A DNA stretch of 30,866 bases from CAZADH01 sp964483805 (GCA_964483805.1 CAZADH010000032.1:1-30866); one strand, 5' to 3'; counted from the stretch's first letter, positions 7,077 through 15,241 are shown. The notes: generated by a model from the sequence alone, not told the origin. Numbers and translations: made by a program.

Positions 7077-9449
7077 TCAGAAGTCTTTGATGTCTTCGTC
7101 GAACGGGATGACCTTCTTGGGGTCGGCGTCGGCGGGGACCTTCATGCCGTCCCAGCCAGTCGCGGCTTGGTTGCCGGCGGCGTGCACGCGGTGGCGCGCC
7201 GATTTGGCAGGTCCTTCGGTCGCGGGCTTTGCCGGCGTGACGGGAGCCACCGACGTGATCGGTTCCGGCTTCGCGGGGCCGGACGGCGGGGCAACCGCTG
7301 AGGCGCCGCCCGCCGTCGCTGCCGTTGGTTCGGGCGCAAGGGCTGCGGCAGAGGTGTCCGCACTCTTTTTGGCCGGGTGGGCCGGTTTGCTTGCCGGTTT
7401 GGTGTCGCCCGGTTTCGCCTTGGGGGCGGGCGCGGCCTTGGGTGCCGGTCTGGCGCCACCGCCGGAAGCCTTTTTCTGAGGTCCATGCGCCGGACCGGCC
7501 GCAGGTTTCCGGGGTGCCGCCGCCGCTTTTGCCGGTGCCTCGTGCGTCATGCCGCCCGACTCGCGAGATGCGGGGGGCGGCGCTGCGCCGTCGCTTGGGT
7601 CGTAGTTGCCCGATCCGGCCTGGCTGTGGCCGCTGCCGCCATCGACCAGTTGGCGAAGCTCCTTGACGATCGCTTGCAGTTGTTGCGCCTGAGCCGACAT
7701 CTGTTCGGATGCGGCCGCCGACTCTTCGGCATTGGCGGCGTTGCGTTGGGTGACCTTGTCGAGTTCGGCGACCGAGGTGTTGATCTGCTCGATGCCGGTT
7801 GATTGTTCGCGGGCGCCGGCCGAGATCTCGGCCAGCAAAACGCTTACTTTGTCAATACTTTCGTACACCTGCGTCAGCGCTTCCTTGGTACCGGTCGACA
7901 GTTGCACGCCGCGCTCGATGCGCTCGCTCGACTGCTGAATCAGGCCGGCCGTGGTCTTCGCCGCCTCACCGGCGCGCTTGGCCAGGTTGCGGACCTCCTC
8001 GGCGACGACGGCGAAACCCTTGCCGTGCTCGCCAGCGCGGGCCGCTTCAACGGCGGCGTTGAGGGCGAGCAGGTTGGTCTGGAAGGCGATCTCTTCAATG
8101 GTCTTGTTGATCTTGGCGGTTTCAGCACCGGCGGTGGCGATTTCGCCCATGGCCGCGGCCAGCTCTTCCATGCGGTTCTTGCCGGTGCTGGCGTGGTCGC
8201 GCGACTGCGTCGCGAGCACGTTCGCCTCGTGGGCATGATCGGACGCCTGGCGCGACATGCTGGCCATCTGTTCGATCGAGGCACCGATCTCCTCGAGCGA
8301 CGCCGCCTGCTCATTGGCACCGGCAGCCAGTTCCTGACTCGCCTGGCTCACCTGGCCCGAAGTCGAGACCGACTCGCGGGCGCTGGTTTCCATGGTGTCG
8401 GCCGCGTGGCCGACCGCTTTGGCGATGGTGGTGCTCAGCAGCCAGCCGAGCCCCATGGCGAAGAGGAACCCCACGACGACGGCACCGAAGGTCATCTCGT
8501 TGGCCTGTTCGGCCTGCTTCAACCCATCGGCCATGTCGGTACTGGCATTCTTGCGGTTGATGTCGATGAGCCGGTTGATACTCGCTTCGCCGGCGAGGAA
8601 CACATCGCGGGCTTCACCGAAGAGCAGTTTGATGGTGTCTGCCCTGATCTTGCCGACGTCTTCCGTTGCGTCGGTAGCCTTGGCCAGACCGGCCACCACG
8701 GCATTGCGCTTCTCGATGACCACCTTGAGCAGCGCATGGGCCTCGTCGCTCTTGCCGGCGGCGAGCGCTTCGTTGATCTTTGCTGCCGTCTGATGCAACT
8801 CGGCATGGACTGGGCGCAAGGCATCGATGTGTTGCGTGATCGTTTTGCACTCGAGTCGATACCCGGCCAGCCATTTGCCGAAGTTGCACAGGGTCGGGTC
8901 GACCTGGCCACTGAACGGGCGATTGTTGGCAACGTCGTCTTCGAGGCGGGTGACCCAGGCAAGATGGTCGGCCTCGGCCCGTGCCAGCGCGTACATGACG
9001 TTCTTGGGATCGGTGACCTTCTCCTCCAACAGTACCTTGCGCATCGCATTGGCGATCTCGCCGTTGCGTTCGACCCACTTGTCGAAGAGAGGTTTGTAGA
9101 CCGCGTATTCTTTGGCCTCGTCGGCGTCCATTTCGAGTTTGGCGTAGGCGTCGAGCGCGGTGCGGGCCTGCTTGATCGACGCTTCGTTCAATTCGAAATT
9201 GGCAAGATACACCTTGTCGTCCATGCCGCCGGCGGCAAAGGCGCGAAGGCAGTACATCATCGTCTTAACGCACCCGCGCGCTTCGGCGAGATGGACGATG
9301 CCGGGAAGGCGGGTGTCGCCGATATCCTTCAGGTCATGGGTGACTCTGCCCAGGCTGTACCACCCGATGACGCCAACGCCAACGATCATGACTGCCAGTG
9401 CCAGGGTCAATCCCAGCAAACGCGCGCGCAGAGACCATCCGGTAAACAT
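7077..9449 (-). CDS. Methyl-accepting chemotaxis protein with periplasmic CZB-like domain and long C-terminal tail
   Basis: Inner-membrane chemoreceptor of 790 residues. TM1 is at about 12-31 and TM2 at about 321-341. The periplasmic helical part contains a CZB-like zinc-binding pattern: DHLAW with His162, then LCNFGKWL with Cys188, then PVHAELH with His215 and His219. After TM2 I see no clear HAMP domain. The signalling domain follows, with the hairpin IEEIAFQTNLLALNAAVEAA (451-470) that contacts CheA and CheW. Residues 605-790 form an Ala/Pro/Lys-rich disordered tail ending in DEDIKDF, unlike the short CheR-docking NWETF-type tails. The start at 9449 has AAGGAG at a good distance; the frame is open to 9584, but that extension lacks a ribosome site. 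It lies between cheW and cheR and is probably the main receptor for this operon. Confidence 0.93.
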   Translation of the reverse strand: MFTGWSLRARLLGLTLALAVMIVGVGVIGWYSLGRVTHDLKDIGDTRLPGIVHLAEARGCVKTMMYCLRAFAAGGMDDKVYLANFELNEASIKQARTALDAYAKLEMDADEAKEYAVYKPLFDKWVERNGEIANAMRKVLLEEKVTDPKNVMYALARAEADHLAWVTRLEDDVANNRPFSGQVDPTLCNFGKWLAGYRLECKTITQHIDALRPVHAELHQTAAKINEALAAGKSDEAHALLKVVIEKRNAVVAGLAKATDATEDVGKIRADTIKLLFGEARDVFLAGEASINRLIDINRKNASTDMADGLKQAEQANEMTFGAVVVGFLFAMGLGWLLSTTIAKAVGHAADTMETSARESVSTSGQVSQASQELAAGANEQAASLEEIGASIEQMASMSRQASDHAHEANVLATQSRDHASTGKNRMEELAAAMGEIATAGAETAKINKTIEEIAFQTNLLALNAAVEAARAGEHGKGFAVVAEEVRNLAKRAGEAAKTTAGLIQQSSERIERGVQLSTGTKEALTQVYESIDKVSVLLAEISAGAREQSTGIEQINTSVAELDKVTQRNAANAEESAAASEQMSAQAQQLQAIVKELRQLVDGGSGHSQAGSGNYDPSDGAAPPPASRESGGMTHEAPAKAAAAPRKPAAGPAHGPQKKASGGGARPAPKAAPAPKAKPGDTKPASKPAHPAKKSADTSAAALAPEPTAATAGGASAVAPPSGPAKPEPITSVAPVTPAKPATEGPAKSARHRVHAAGNQAATGWDGMKVPADADPKKVIPFDEDIKDF

Positions 9450-9619
9450 CGCTGTTTCTCCTTGTGCAGTGCGTGGATACGCTTTTCCCCGGTTCGCCGT
9501 GGCCGTATTCCGGCGGCGAACCAAACCAACGGTTGCCTTCGCGCAAGCCCGCACACGAGGTGCGCAGGTTGAACGACCCACCATCCGGCAGACCGGAGCC
9601 TGTGGGCAACCGCGTAGAA

Positions 9620-9637
9620 ATACGATGTATTACATCG
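9620..9637 (+). repeat. Dispersed palindrome, exact copy overlapping the cheW stop
   Basis: ATAC-GAT-GTATTAC is embedded in the perfect 15-base palindrome CGATGTATTACATCG (9623-9637). The cheW stop codon TAA (9632-9630) lies at its centre, as in the copy at 644-660. Confidence 0.65.
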
Positions 9638-10154
9638 ACAGCAGGGCCGACAGTTCCTGGGCCGACAGCACCCGCTCGATGTCGAGCAGGATCTTCACGC
9701 TGTCTTTCACCTTGGCCATGGCCAGGATGAAGCTGGTGTCGACGTTGGGACCGAGCGAGGGAGGGGGTTCGACCTGCTCGTTGGTGATGTCGAGCACCTC
9801 GCTGACTGTGTCGACGAGAATGCCCATCAGGCCGCCCGATTTGCCGCCGCCGGCTTCGACGTCGACGACGATGATGCAGGTGACCTTGGTGTCTTCGGTC
9901 TTCTCGAGGCTGAACTTGGCGCGCAGATCGACGACCGGGATCACCTTGCCGCGCAGGTTGATGACGCCGCGCACGAAGGGTGGCATGCGCGGGACCAGCG
10001 TAAACTCCATCAGGCCGATGATCTCGCGGACCTTGAGGATCTGGACGCCGTATTCCTGTTTCGCGAGCCGAAACGTAAGGTATTTTCCCGAAAGATCGCG
10101 GGTGACTGCACCCTTGCCGCCTGTCGCGGTCTCCGTCCTGGTCGCCGTACTCAT
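9630..10154 (-). CDS. cheW: CheW, chemotaxis coupling protein
   Basis: CheW links chemoreceptors to the CheA kinase in the polar signalling array. The 174-residue product is a single CheW/SH3-like domain after a disordered N-terminus of about 22 residues. Conserved features are YLTFRLAKQEYGVQILKVRE, RGVINLRGKVIPVVDLRAKF and GILVDTVSEVLDI. The start ATG at 10154 is preceded by a GGAGGAGA-type ribosome site. The gene lies between cheA and the MCP, as expected of the core signalling complex. Its last codons (Leu-Ser-Met-stop) fall in a copy of the dispersed palindrome, so the extreme C-terminus may have been shaped by that element. Confidence 0.96.
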   Translation of the reverse strand: MSTATRTETATGGKGAVTRDLSGKYLTFRLAKQEYGVQILKVREIIGLMEFTLVPRMPPFVRGVINLRGKVIPVVDLRAKFSLEKTEDTKVTCIIVVDVEAGGGKSGGLMGILVDTVSEVLDITNEQVEPPPSLGPNVDTSFILAMAKVKDSVKILLDIERVLSAQELSALLSM

Positions 10155-10176
10155 GACGTCTCCTCCTCAGTGTTAT

Positions 10177-10190
10177 TTACAAAATATTGC
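10177..10190 (+). repeat. Dispersed palindrome, degenerate copy between cheA and cheW
   Basis: TTAC-AAA-ATATTGC keeps the spacing and the ATTGC end, with changes in both arms. It is an AT-rich island in an otherwise GC-rich gap, just upstream of cheW. Confidence 0.45.
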
Positions 10191-10239
10191 ATCGTGCTCT
10201 GCTGTGCTGACGCCCTGCCGTGGTCTGGGTTCGCCGCAC

Positions 10240-12672
10240 TCAGCGCCCGGCCATGTTGACCACGGCATGTACATCCAGTATGAGGCCAACGCGCCCGTCG
10301 GGCAAGACCGAAGCGCCCGAGAACCCTTCCAGATTGCCGATGGTGCCGGCCAGGCTCTTGATGACCGTCTGTTGTTGCCCGAGTATCTCGTCGACGAGAA
10401 TGCCGTAGTGGCGGCCGCTGTCTTCGACCATGATGACGATGGCCTTCTCGATGTCCTGCTCGGCGGTCGCCAACCCGAACAGTTTGCCCAGGCGCAGAAA
10501 TGGGATCACGTGCCCGCGCACGAACAGCGTTTCGGCGAGGTTGCCCACCGACTCGGTGATGTTCTTGGCCGAGGTGCGGAACGCTTCGACGATCGTCTCG
10601 GTCGGCACGATGTACCGCTCGGTCCCGCACCGGATCAGCATCCCATCGATGATCGCCAGGGTAAGCGGGATGCGCAGAATGAACGTGGACCCCGTTCCCT
10701 TCGTCGACTTGATATCGATGCGTCCCTTGAGTTGTTCGATGTTGCGCCGGACAACATCCATGCCGACACCGCGTCCCGAGACATCGGTCACCTTCTCGGC
10801 AGTCGAGAAGCCCGACTCGAAGATGAACTTGAAGACATCTTCGTCGCGCAGGTCGGGGCTGTCTTCGTTGAGCATGCCCAGCGTGATCGCCTTGTTGACG
10901 ATGCGCCCGCGGTCGAGACCGCGCCCGTCGTCGATGACCAGCAACCACACCTCGCTGCCGGCGTGACGGGCTTCCAACACGATCTTGCCGCCCGGCGCCT
11001 TGCCATGGGCGGTGCGCTCGGCCGGGGTCTCGATGCCGTGGTCGATAGCGTTGCGAATCATGTGCACGAGCGGGTCGCTGACCAGTTCGAGCACGGTCTT
11101 GTCGACCTCGGTGTCTTCACCGACGAGAACCAGGTCGACCTCTTTATTGAACTTGTTGGCCAGGTCGCGCACGAGCCGTACCATCTTGCGAAACAGGCTG
11201 GTGAGCGGCACCATGCGCATGGCCATCGCCACGTCTTGCAGGTCGCGGGTGATCTTTGACAACTGGTGCGACGACTTCTCGAACCGATCGAGCCGCAACC
11301 CGGCCAGATCGGGATTGTTGATAACCGTTGCGACCGAGATCACCAGCTCACCAACCAGATCCATCATTTTATCGAGCTTGTCGACGTCGACGCGAATCGA
11401 GCGTTGCTGGGCGGCCGCCTGGTGCGTCGGGGCCGCTTGTGCTGCACCTTCGGCCGGTGTGTGCAGTTCGCCCTTGTCGGGGGTCGGCGCCAGGTTCTGC
11501 TGCACCTCGAGCGCCTTCTCGACCGCTTCCGGGGCGACCTCGCCCATGTCGACGAGGATCTGCCCCAGCTTCGGTGCTTCCACCGGCGGCGGTTCGAGCG
11601 CCTCGCCCTTTTCGAGACGCGCAAGGGCCGGTTCGATGCCGGCCTGCTGCTCAGCCACATTGATGGGCTGTCCGGCCCGGATCTGCGCGGTGCCGCTGCG
11701 CAACACATCGAGGCCGCGCAGCATCACGGTGATGACCTCCGAATTCACCGGCATCTTCGCGTTCTGAAGCTGCTCGAGCACCTCTTCGAGCCGATGGCTG
11801 AGTCTCTCGAGCGGCACAAAACCGAAGAATCCGCAGTTGCCCTTGAAACTGTGAAAACCCCGGAACGCCTGATGCAGGGCTTCTGCATCGTGCGCGTTCT
11901 TCTCGAGCAACATCAGCGATTGTTCGATCTCCTCGAACAACTGGGTCGATTCGTCGGCGAACCCCTGAATCATCTCTGGGGTCAGCGAAAGGCGCAACTC
12001 ATCGAGTGAACCGGCAATCGCGCCGGCGGCCGGCGGTGGATCACCGGCGAGCGGAATCTGCTTGGCCACAGGGGCGGTGGCGGTCGGCGGTGCCGCTTTC
12101 GCCGCACCCGCGGCAGGTGCGCCCTTCAATTGCTGCTCGGCTGCGTCCCAACCGGCCGTGGCGGGAGCGGTTGCGGGAACCGCAGGAACCACAGGTGCGG
12201 CGGGTGCCGCGGGCGCGGGGGTCGGTGCCGCCTTCGCGGGTGGTGGAGCATCTTCACCGGCGACCGCTTTCTGAAATCGGGCAATCAGGGTTTGTGCTTC
12301 GTCGCGAAACGGGTCGGTGACGCCTTCGTTGCTGATCGCGTCGAGCATTTTGCGCAACAGGTCGTTGGTCTGGCACACGAGGTCGATGTGACCGGGCGAG
12401 ATGTTCTGCTTGCCGGAGCGGAACGCCTCAAACAATGCCTCGGCGTGATGGGTCAGGTCGCGCATGGTGTTCAGGTTCAGGCAGGCCGCGCCACCTTTGA
12501 ACGAATGGAACAGGCGGAAGATGCCGGCCAATAGATCTTGGTCGACTCCCTGCGACAACCCGCGCTTCTCGAGTTCGATCAGCTTCGGCTCGACCTCCTC
12601 GATCATCTCGATGCTCTCCGCTGCAAACGTCGCGTAGAGTTGTTGCCATTCTTCGTTGCTGATCGAAGCCAT
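10240..12672 (-). CDS. cheA: CheA, chemotaxis histidine kinase with two HPt domains
   Basis: CheA autophosphorylates and passes phosphate to CheY and CheB. The 810-residue product has two phosphotransfer domains. HPt1 has FHSFKGGAACLNL (His56) and HPt2 has FHSFKGNCGFFGF (His274), separated by an Ala/Pro-rich linker. Next is a short KLGQILVDMGEVAPEAVEKA segment resembling the N-terminal repeat of MshEN/GspE domains. The dimerisation domain (about 425-450, DKMMDLVGELVIS), ATPase domain (HMIRNAIDHGIE, DDGRGLDRG, GRGVGMDVVRRN) and CheW-like P5 domain follow. All ATP-binding boxes are intact. The start is ATG 12672, with GTG at 12675 as alternative. It lies between the degenerate receiver and cheW. 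Which His is used by which receiver cannot be seen from sequence. Confidence 0.96.
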   Translation of the reverse strand: MASISNEEWQQLYATFAAESIEMIEEVEPKLIELEKRGLSQGVDQDLLAGIFRLFHSFKGGAACLNLNTMRDLTHHAEALFEAFRSGKQNISPGHIDLVCQTNDLLRKMLDAISNEGVTDPFRDEAQTLIARFQKAVAGEDAPPPAKAAPTPAPAAPAAPVVPAVPATAPATAGWDAAEQQLKGAPAAGAAKAAPPTATAPVAKQIPLAGDPPPAAGAIAGSLDELRLSLTPEMIQGFADESTQLFEEIEQSLMLLEKNAHDAEALHQAFRGFHSFKGNCGFFGFVPLERLSHRLEEVLEQLQNAKMPVNSEVITVMLRGLDVLRSGTAQIRAGQPINVAEQQAGIEPALARLEKGEALEPPPVEAPKLGQILVDMGEVAPEAVEKALEVQQNLAPTPDKGELHTPAEGAAQAAPTHQAAAQQRSIRVDVDKLDKMMDLVGELVISVATVINNPDLAGLRLDRFEKSSHQLSKITRDLQDVAMAMRMVPLTSLFRKMVRLVRDLANKFNKEVDLVLVGEDTEVDKTVLELVSDPLVHMIRNAIDHGIETPAERTAHGKAPGGKIVLEARHAGSEVWLLVIDDGRGLDRGRIVNKAITLGMLNEDSPDLRDEDVFKFIFESGFSTAEKVTDVSGRGVGMDVVRRNIEQLKGRIDIKSTKGTGSTFILRIPLTLAIIDGMLIRCGTERYIVPTETIVEAFRTSAKNITESVGNLAETLFVRGHVIPFLRLGKLFGLATAEQDIEKAIVIMVEDSGRHYGILVDEILGQQQTVIKSLAGTIGNLEGFSGASVLPDGRVGLILDVHAVVNMAGR

Positions 12673-12744
12673 CACCGTTCTCCCTTCACGCGCTCACCGC
12701 GCGCTCAATGAACAACCGGGCGCTTACCGTTGCGTGCCGTTCGT

Positions 12745-13224
12745 TCAGACGGATGCCGCCCGTTGTTGGCGAGCCGCCAGATCGTCGTAGGCCTGCTTGA
12801 GTTTCGCGTAACCCATCGCCAGGCGGGCGTGTTGGGCCTCGGCCTCGCGGGCGTTAATCAACTGCTCGCGCACCTGTTCGAGCCGAACCACCAGGCTGCG
12901 GAAATCGACCGGTTTCAGAAACAGACCACCGACCCCAAGGTTGGCGAAATTGCACAACTGGGCCACCTTGGGCTTGGCCACGAAGATGAACAACCGCATG
13001 CCGGGCTGCGCCTGCGGCAGCGCCAGCAACTGCTCCCAGCCGTCGGCGGTGCCGGCGACGGGGCATTCGGCGATGACGATGTCGTGGCGGTGCTGCTGCC
13101 AGGCCGGGACGGCGTCTTCATAACCGACCGCGGACTCGCAACGGTTGCCCAATTGGATGAGCGATTCGCGCAAATGCTCATACTCGGCCGGATCGGGACT
13201 GACCAGAAGGATCTGCAGATTCAT
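12745..13224 (-). CDS. Degenerate receiver (pseudo-receiver) protein with C-terminal helix
   Basis: The 159-residue protein has the CheY-like fold pattern (QILLVSPDPAEYEHLRESL at the start and GGLFLKPVDFRSLVVRL near the end), but its active site is altered. The phosphoacceptor Asp is replaced by Glu53 in HDIVIAECPV. The acidic pair is reduced to Ser9-Pro10-Asp11, the usual Thr/Ser position reads Ala in FIFVAKP, and only Lys104 is kept. Such receivers usually act without phosphorylation, and Glu can mimic the phosphorylated state (family knowledge). The last 45 residues look like a coiled-coil helix rich in Ala, Glu and Arg that could mediate binding to a partner. It sits directly upstream of cheA, so a role in the CheA array is likely but unproven. 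Confidence 0.8.
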   Translation of the reverse strand: MNLQILLVSPDPAEYEHLRESLIQLGNRCESAVGYEDAVPAWQQHRHDIVIAECPVAGTADGWEQLLALPQAQPGMRLFIFVAKPKVAQLCNFANLGVGGLFLKPVDFRSLVVRLEQVREQLINAREAEAQHARLAMGYAKLKQAYDDLAARQQRAASV

Positions 13225-13243
13225 GGTCGATCACCTCGAAAAC

Positions 13244-13257
13244 ATACAACGTATTGC
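13244..13257 (+). repeat. Dispersed palindrome, exact copy before the pseudo-receiver gene
   Basis: ATAC-AAC-GTATTGC in the 85-base gap between cheX and the pseudo-receiver gene, 19 bases upstream of the latter's start. Confidence 0.65.
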
Positions 13258-13309
13258 AAAATGTCGATGCGCTCTGGCGCCTGAACGCGCGGAGTGTTAC
13301 CCCGTCCGG

Positions 13310-13795
13310 TCACTTCTTGTCGTCCTTGCTCACTTCGATACGCACCACCAACTGAATGTTGCCCCAATCGGAGTCGAAGTTGAGCACGAACACCGGCGTC
13401 CGCGGGAAGAAGCTGATCTCGACATCTTTGCCGCGCACGATCGACGGCACCGAAATGTCGATGGTGTAGCCGATGGTGTGCAGGAACTGGGCCGCCTTGC
13501 CGGCGATCATGTTCGCCATTTCGCACACGCCGCTCTCGGCCATTTCGTTGTAGCTGTCGACAGGCGTGCCCATCAACAGCGAAGAGGCGAATTTGCAGGC
13601 CACCGGTTCGGTGAGCACGACGACCATCTGCCCGCGCAACTCGCCGGCAATGCCGAGGATCGTCGCCACCTCGACCTTGAACTTCTCGCCGGTCTCATGC
13701 AGTTTTAGACCCGCCTTGCGGAGCTGCAATTGACAGACCTGCTCGAACACTTCGCCGGTCGCCTTGATGAATTGATTCAGGATATTGGCATCCAC
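13310..13795 (-). CDS. cheX: CheX-type chemotaxis phosphatase
   Basis: CheX proteins dephosphorylate CheY-P using a Glu and an Asn in an ExxN motif. The 161-residue product matches CheX length and pattern: an N-terminal helix (NQFIKATGEVFEQV), strands around GELRGQMVVVLTEPVACKFA, then the catalytic helix SGVCEMANMIAGKAAQFL, with Glu92 and Asn95 in place. C-terminal strands complete the dimer fold. The start is ATG 13795. It sits in the middle of the chemotaxis operon and is the better of two CheX-like candidates here. No cheZ or cheC gene is in the window, so this gene and its upstream neighbour are the best candidates for terminating the CheY signal. Confidence 0.88.
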   Translation of the reverse strand: MDANILNQFIKATGEVFEQVCQLQLRKAGLKLHETGEKFKVEVATILGIAGELRGQMVVVLTEPVACKFASSLLMGTPVDSYNEMAESGVCEMANMIAGKAAQFLHTIGYTIDISVPSIVRGKDVEISFFPRTPVFVLNFDSDWGNIQLVVRIEVSKDDKK

Positions 13796-13854
13796 GTTGT
13801 CTGTTCCTCGCTGTCGCTAAATGTTTCTTGAAACCGCAAGACCCTGAAGAAGAA

Positions 13855-13868
13855 ATACAAAGTATTGC
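13855..13868 (+). repeat. Dispersed palindrome, exact copy between the two cheX-like genes
   Basis: ATAC-AAA-GTATTGC, with the left arm extended to AATAC, in the 78-base gap. It begins six bases beyond the stop codon of the upstream cheX-like gene. Confidence 0.65.
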
Positions 13869-13873
13869 ATAGG

Positions 13874-14356
13874 CTACCTGGCAATGCAGCCCGAACAACC
13901 CATGACGATCGGGCCGGCCGTGATGCTGAAAGCCGCGTGGCGGCTGGGGGCGGGCAAGGGCGGGGTGGCCCCGGTCGAGATCTCGGGCAAGCCGAGTTCG
14001 AACGCGCTGCCCGGCGAGAACTCGGCCATAAACCGCCCCGAAACCATGTTGAGAAACTCGGTCAGGTTGTCGTCGAGCATGGCATCGTCGATCTCGGCGG
14101 CGGGCACGCCGTTGATCGTCTCGGCCAGCGCCATCATGACATCGCGGGGCAGCCACAACGAGATGATGCCACCGGGCCGCGGGTTGATCACCCGCAGTCG
14201 CGTGGCCATCCAGGTTGCATCCGGGCTCACCGTCGCCGGCCAACCCTCGGACTCGGACGTCAGTTCGACCATCTCGAACGCCATGCTCTCGACCACCTGG
14301 CTCAACGCCGCCAGCATCACCTGCGCGGTGCCCGATCGGGACGGGGTGTCGCTCAT
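13874..14356 (-). CDS. Second CheX-like protein
   Basis: The 160-residue protein shows the same architecture as the neighbouring CheX. An N-terminal helix is followed by FEMVELTSESEGW, a strand pair (GIISLWLPRDVMMALAETI) and a helix DNLTEFLNMVSGRFMAEF. The last holds an ExxN motif (Glu100, Asn103) followed by Gly at the usual distance. Overall identity to the neighbour looks low, so it is an old duplication or a divergent family member. It could be a second CheY-P phosphatase acting on the other CheY, or a scaffold that has kept the motif. Its start at ATG 14356 is 16 bases after the cheY-like stop, consistent with a single operon. Annotation tools may leave it as hypothetical. Confidence 0.72.
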   Translation of the reverse strand: MSDTPSRSGTAQVMLAALSQVVESMAFEMVELTSESEGWPATVSPDATWMATRLRVINPRPGGIISLWLPRDVMMALAETINGVPAAEIDDAMLDDNLTEFLNMVSGRFMAEFSPGSAFELGLPEISTGATPPLPAPSRHAAFSITAGPIVMGCSGCIAR

Positions 14357-14372
14357 GCTCTTAACCTCCGGG

Positions 14373-14762
14373 TCACGGGGCGAACTCGTCGCCGAAAATG
14401 TCGATCAGCGTCTGGTACAGCGCGGCCGGCACGATCGGTTTGCCCAGCACGCGCGAAGCGCCACATTCGAGCAGTTCCTGCTCGCGCTGCGGATTCGCTG
14501 AAGAGGTGATGACGATGATCGGAATGTGATTGAGACGGGGGCTGGTCTTGATGCTCAGCACCAGGCCGCGACCATCGAGAACCGGCATGTTCAGATCGGT
14601 CACGACCAGGTGACAATCGAGCGCCCGCACCTTGTCGACGGCCTCCTTGCCGTTGCCGGCCTCGACAAACTCGACATCACGGCAGCCGGCGATCTCGAGG
14701 CAGCGCTTCATCAGGCTGCGCGCGGTACTGGAGTCATCAACGACGAGGATGCGCTTGATCAC
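14373..14762 (-). CDS. CheY-like response regulator (cheD-overlapping)
   Basis: A stand-alone receiver of 129 residues with a complete active site: acidic pair Asp9-Asp10, phosphoacceptor Asp56 in HLVVTDLNMP, Thr/Ser in VITSSA, and Lys108 in GKP. It starts with GTG at 14762, which overlaps the cheD stop in the sequence GTGA, so its translation is probably coupled to cheD. The frame is open far upstream, but that part is only the cheD gene read in another frame. With the second CheY at 15375-15740 this makes two intact single-domain regulators in the cluster. One may drive the flagellar motor while the other acts as phosphate sink or in adaptation; sequence does not say which. Confidence 0.92.
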   Translation of the reverse strand: MIKRILVVDDSSTARSLMKRCLEIAGCRDVEFVEAGNGKEAVDKVRALDCHLVVTDLNMPVLDGRGLVLSIKTSPRLNHIPIIVITSSANPQREQELLECGASRVLGKPIVPAALYQTLIDIFGDEFAP

Positions 14763-15241
14763 AGCAACCAGTCGTCCTTTCCGGGACAGCTCAACACCAC
14801 ATGCCCTGTTGCGAGATTCATGGTGACGGTGCGGGTAATGGTGCCACCCAGATCTTCGGCGATCGCACCCAATCGGTGGGCCCACAGCGCCTTCTTCGTG
14901 GCCAGGATATTGCGCTTGCCGATGTCGAAGGTGTTGTTGGGGTCCATGATCTGTGCGCCCCCGGCCAGCTTGATGACCAGTTCGCTGGTGCGACACCCGA
15001 ACCGCCCCATGGCGTTGAGCAACGCCGGCACCCCGGTGTCGGCAAACGCCGCCGGTTGTGCCTTGGCCTTGTCGGGATTGATCTTGCTGTCTGGGAGTTG
15101 CACGTGCAGAAGCCCCATGGCCCGTTGTCGGGGAGCGAGCACCAGGACGGCCACGCATGACCCCAGAGCCATCGTCTTCAACACGGCCTCCGGATCTGCC
15201 GATGCCGCCAGATCGCCCACGCCCACGTAGATGACCTTCAT
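14759..15241 (-). CDS. cheD: CheD, chemoreceptor glutamine deamidase
   Basis: CheD deamidates specific receptor glutamines to glutamates, creating methylation sites, and in some species binds CheC-type phosphatases. The 160-residue product has the catalytic Cys29 in MALGSCVAV, His46 in GLLHVQLP and Thr23, matching the known Cys-His-Thr triad. Further conserved features are LVIKLAGGAQ and DIGKRN. The start is ATG 15241. It is 133 bases downstream of cheY, and that gap contains a copy of the dispersed palindrome. The gene ends in a 4-base overlap with the next cheY-like gene. CheD is usually paired with CheC; here only CheX-like proteins are nearby. Confidence 0.95.
   Translation of the reverse strand: MKVIYVGVGDLAASADPEAVLKTMALGSCVAVLVLAPRQRAMGLLHVQLPDSKINPDKAKAQPAAFADTGVPALLNAMGRFGCRTSELVIKLAGGAQIMDPNNTFDIGKRNILATKKALWAHRLGAIAEDLGGTITRTVTMNLATGHVVLSCPGKDDWLL

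Noticed and set aside
7803..9572. A 589-codon plus-strand open frame opposite the MCP gene
   Set aside because: It mirrors the MCP on the minus strand, which has full family motifs. Long antisense frames are common in high-GC genes, and this one has no ribosome site or recognisable domain.
9160..11259. A 699-codon plus-strand open frame across mcp, cheW and cheA
   Set aside because: It runs across three real genes on the other strand, has a composition typical of antisense high-GC sequence and shows no domain.
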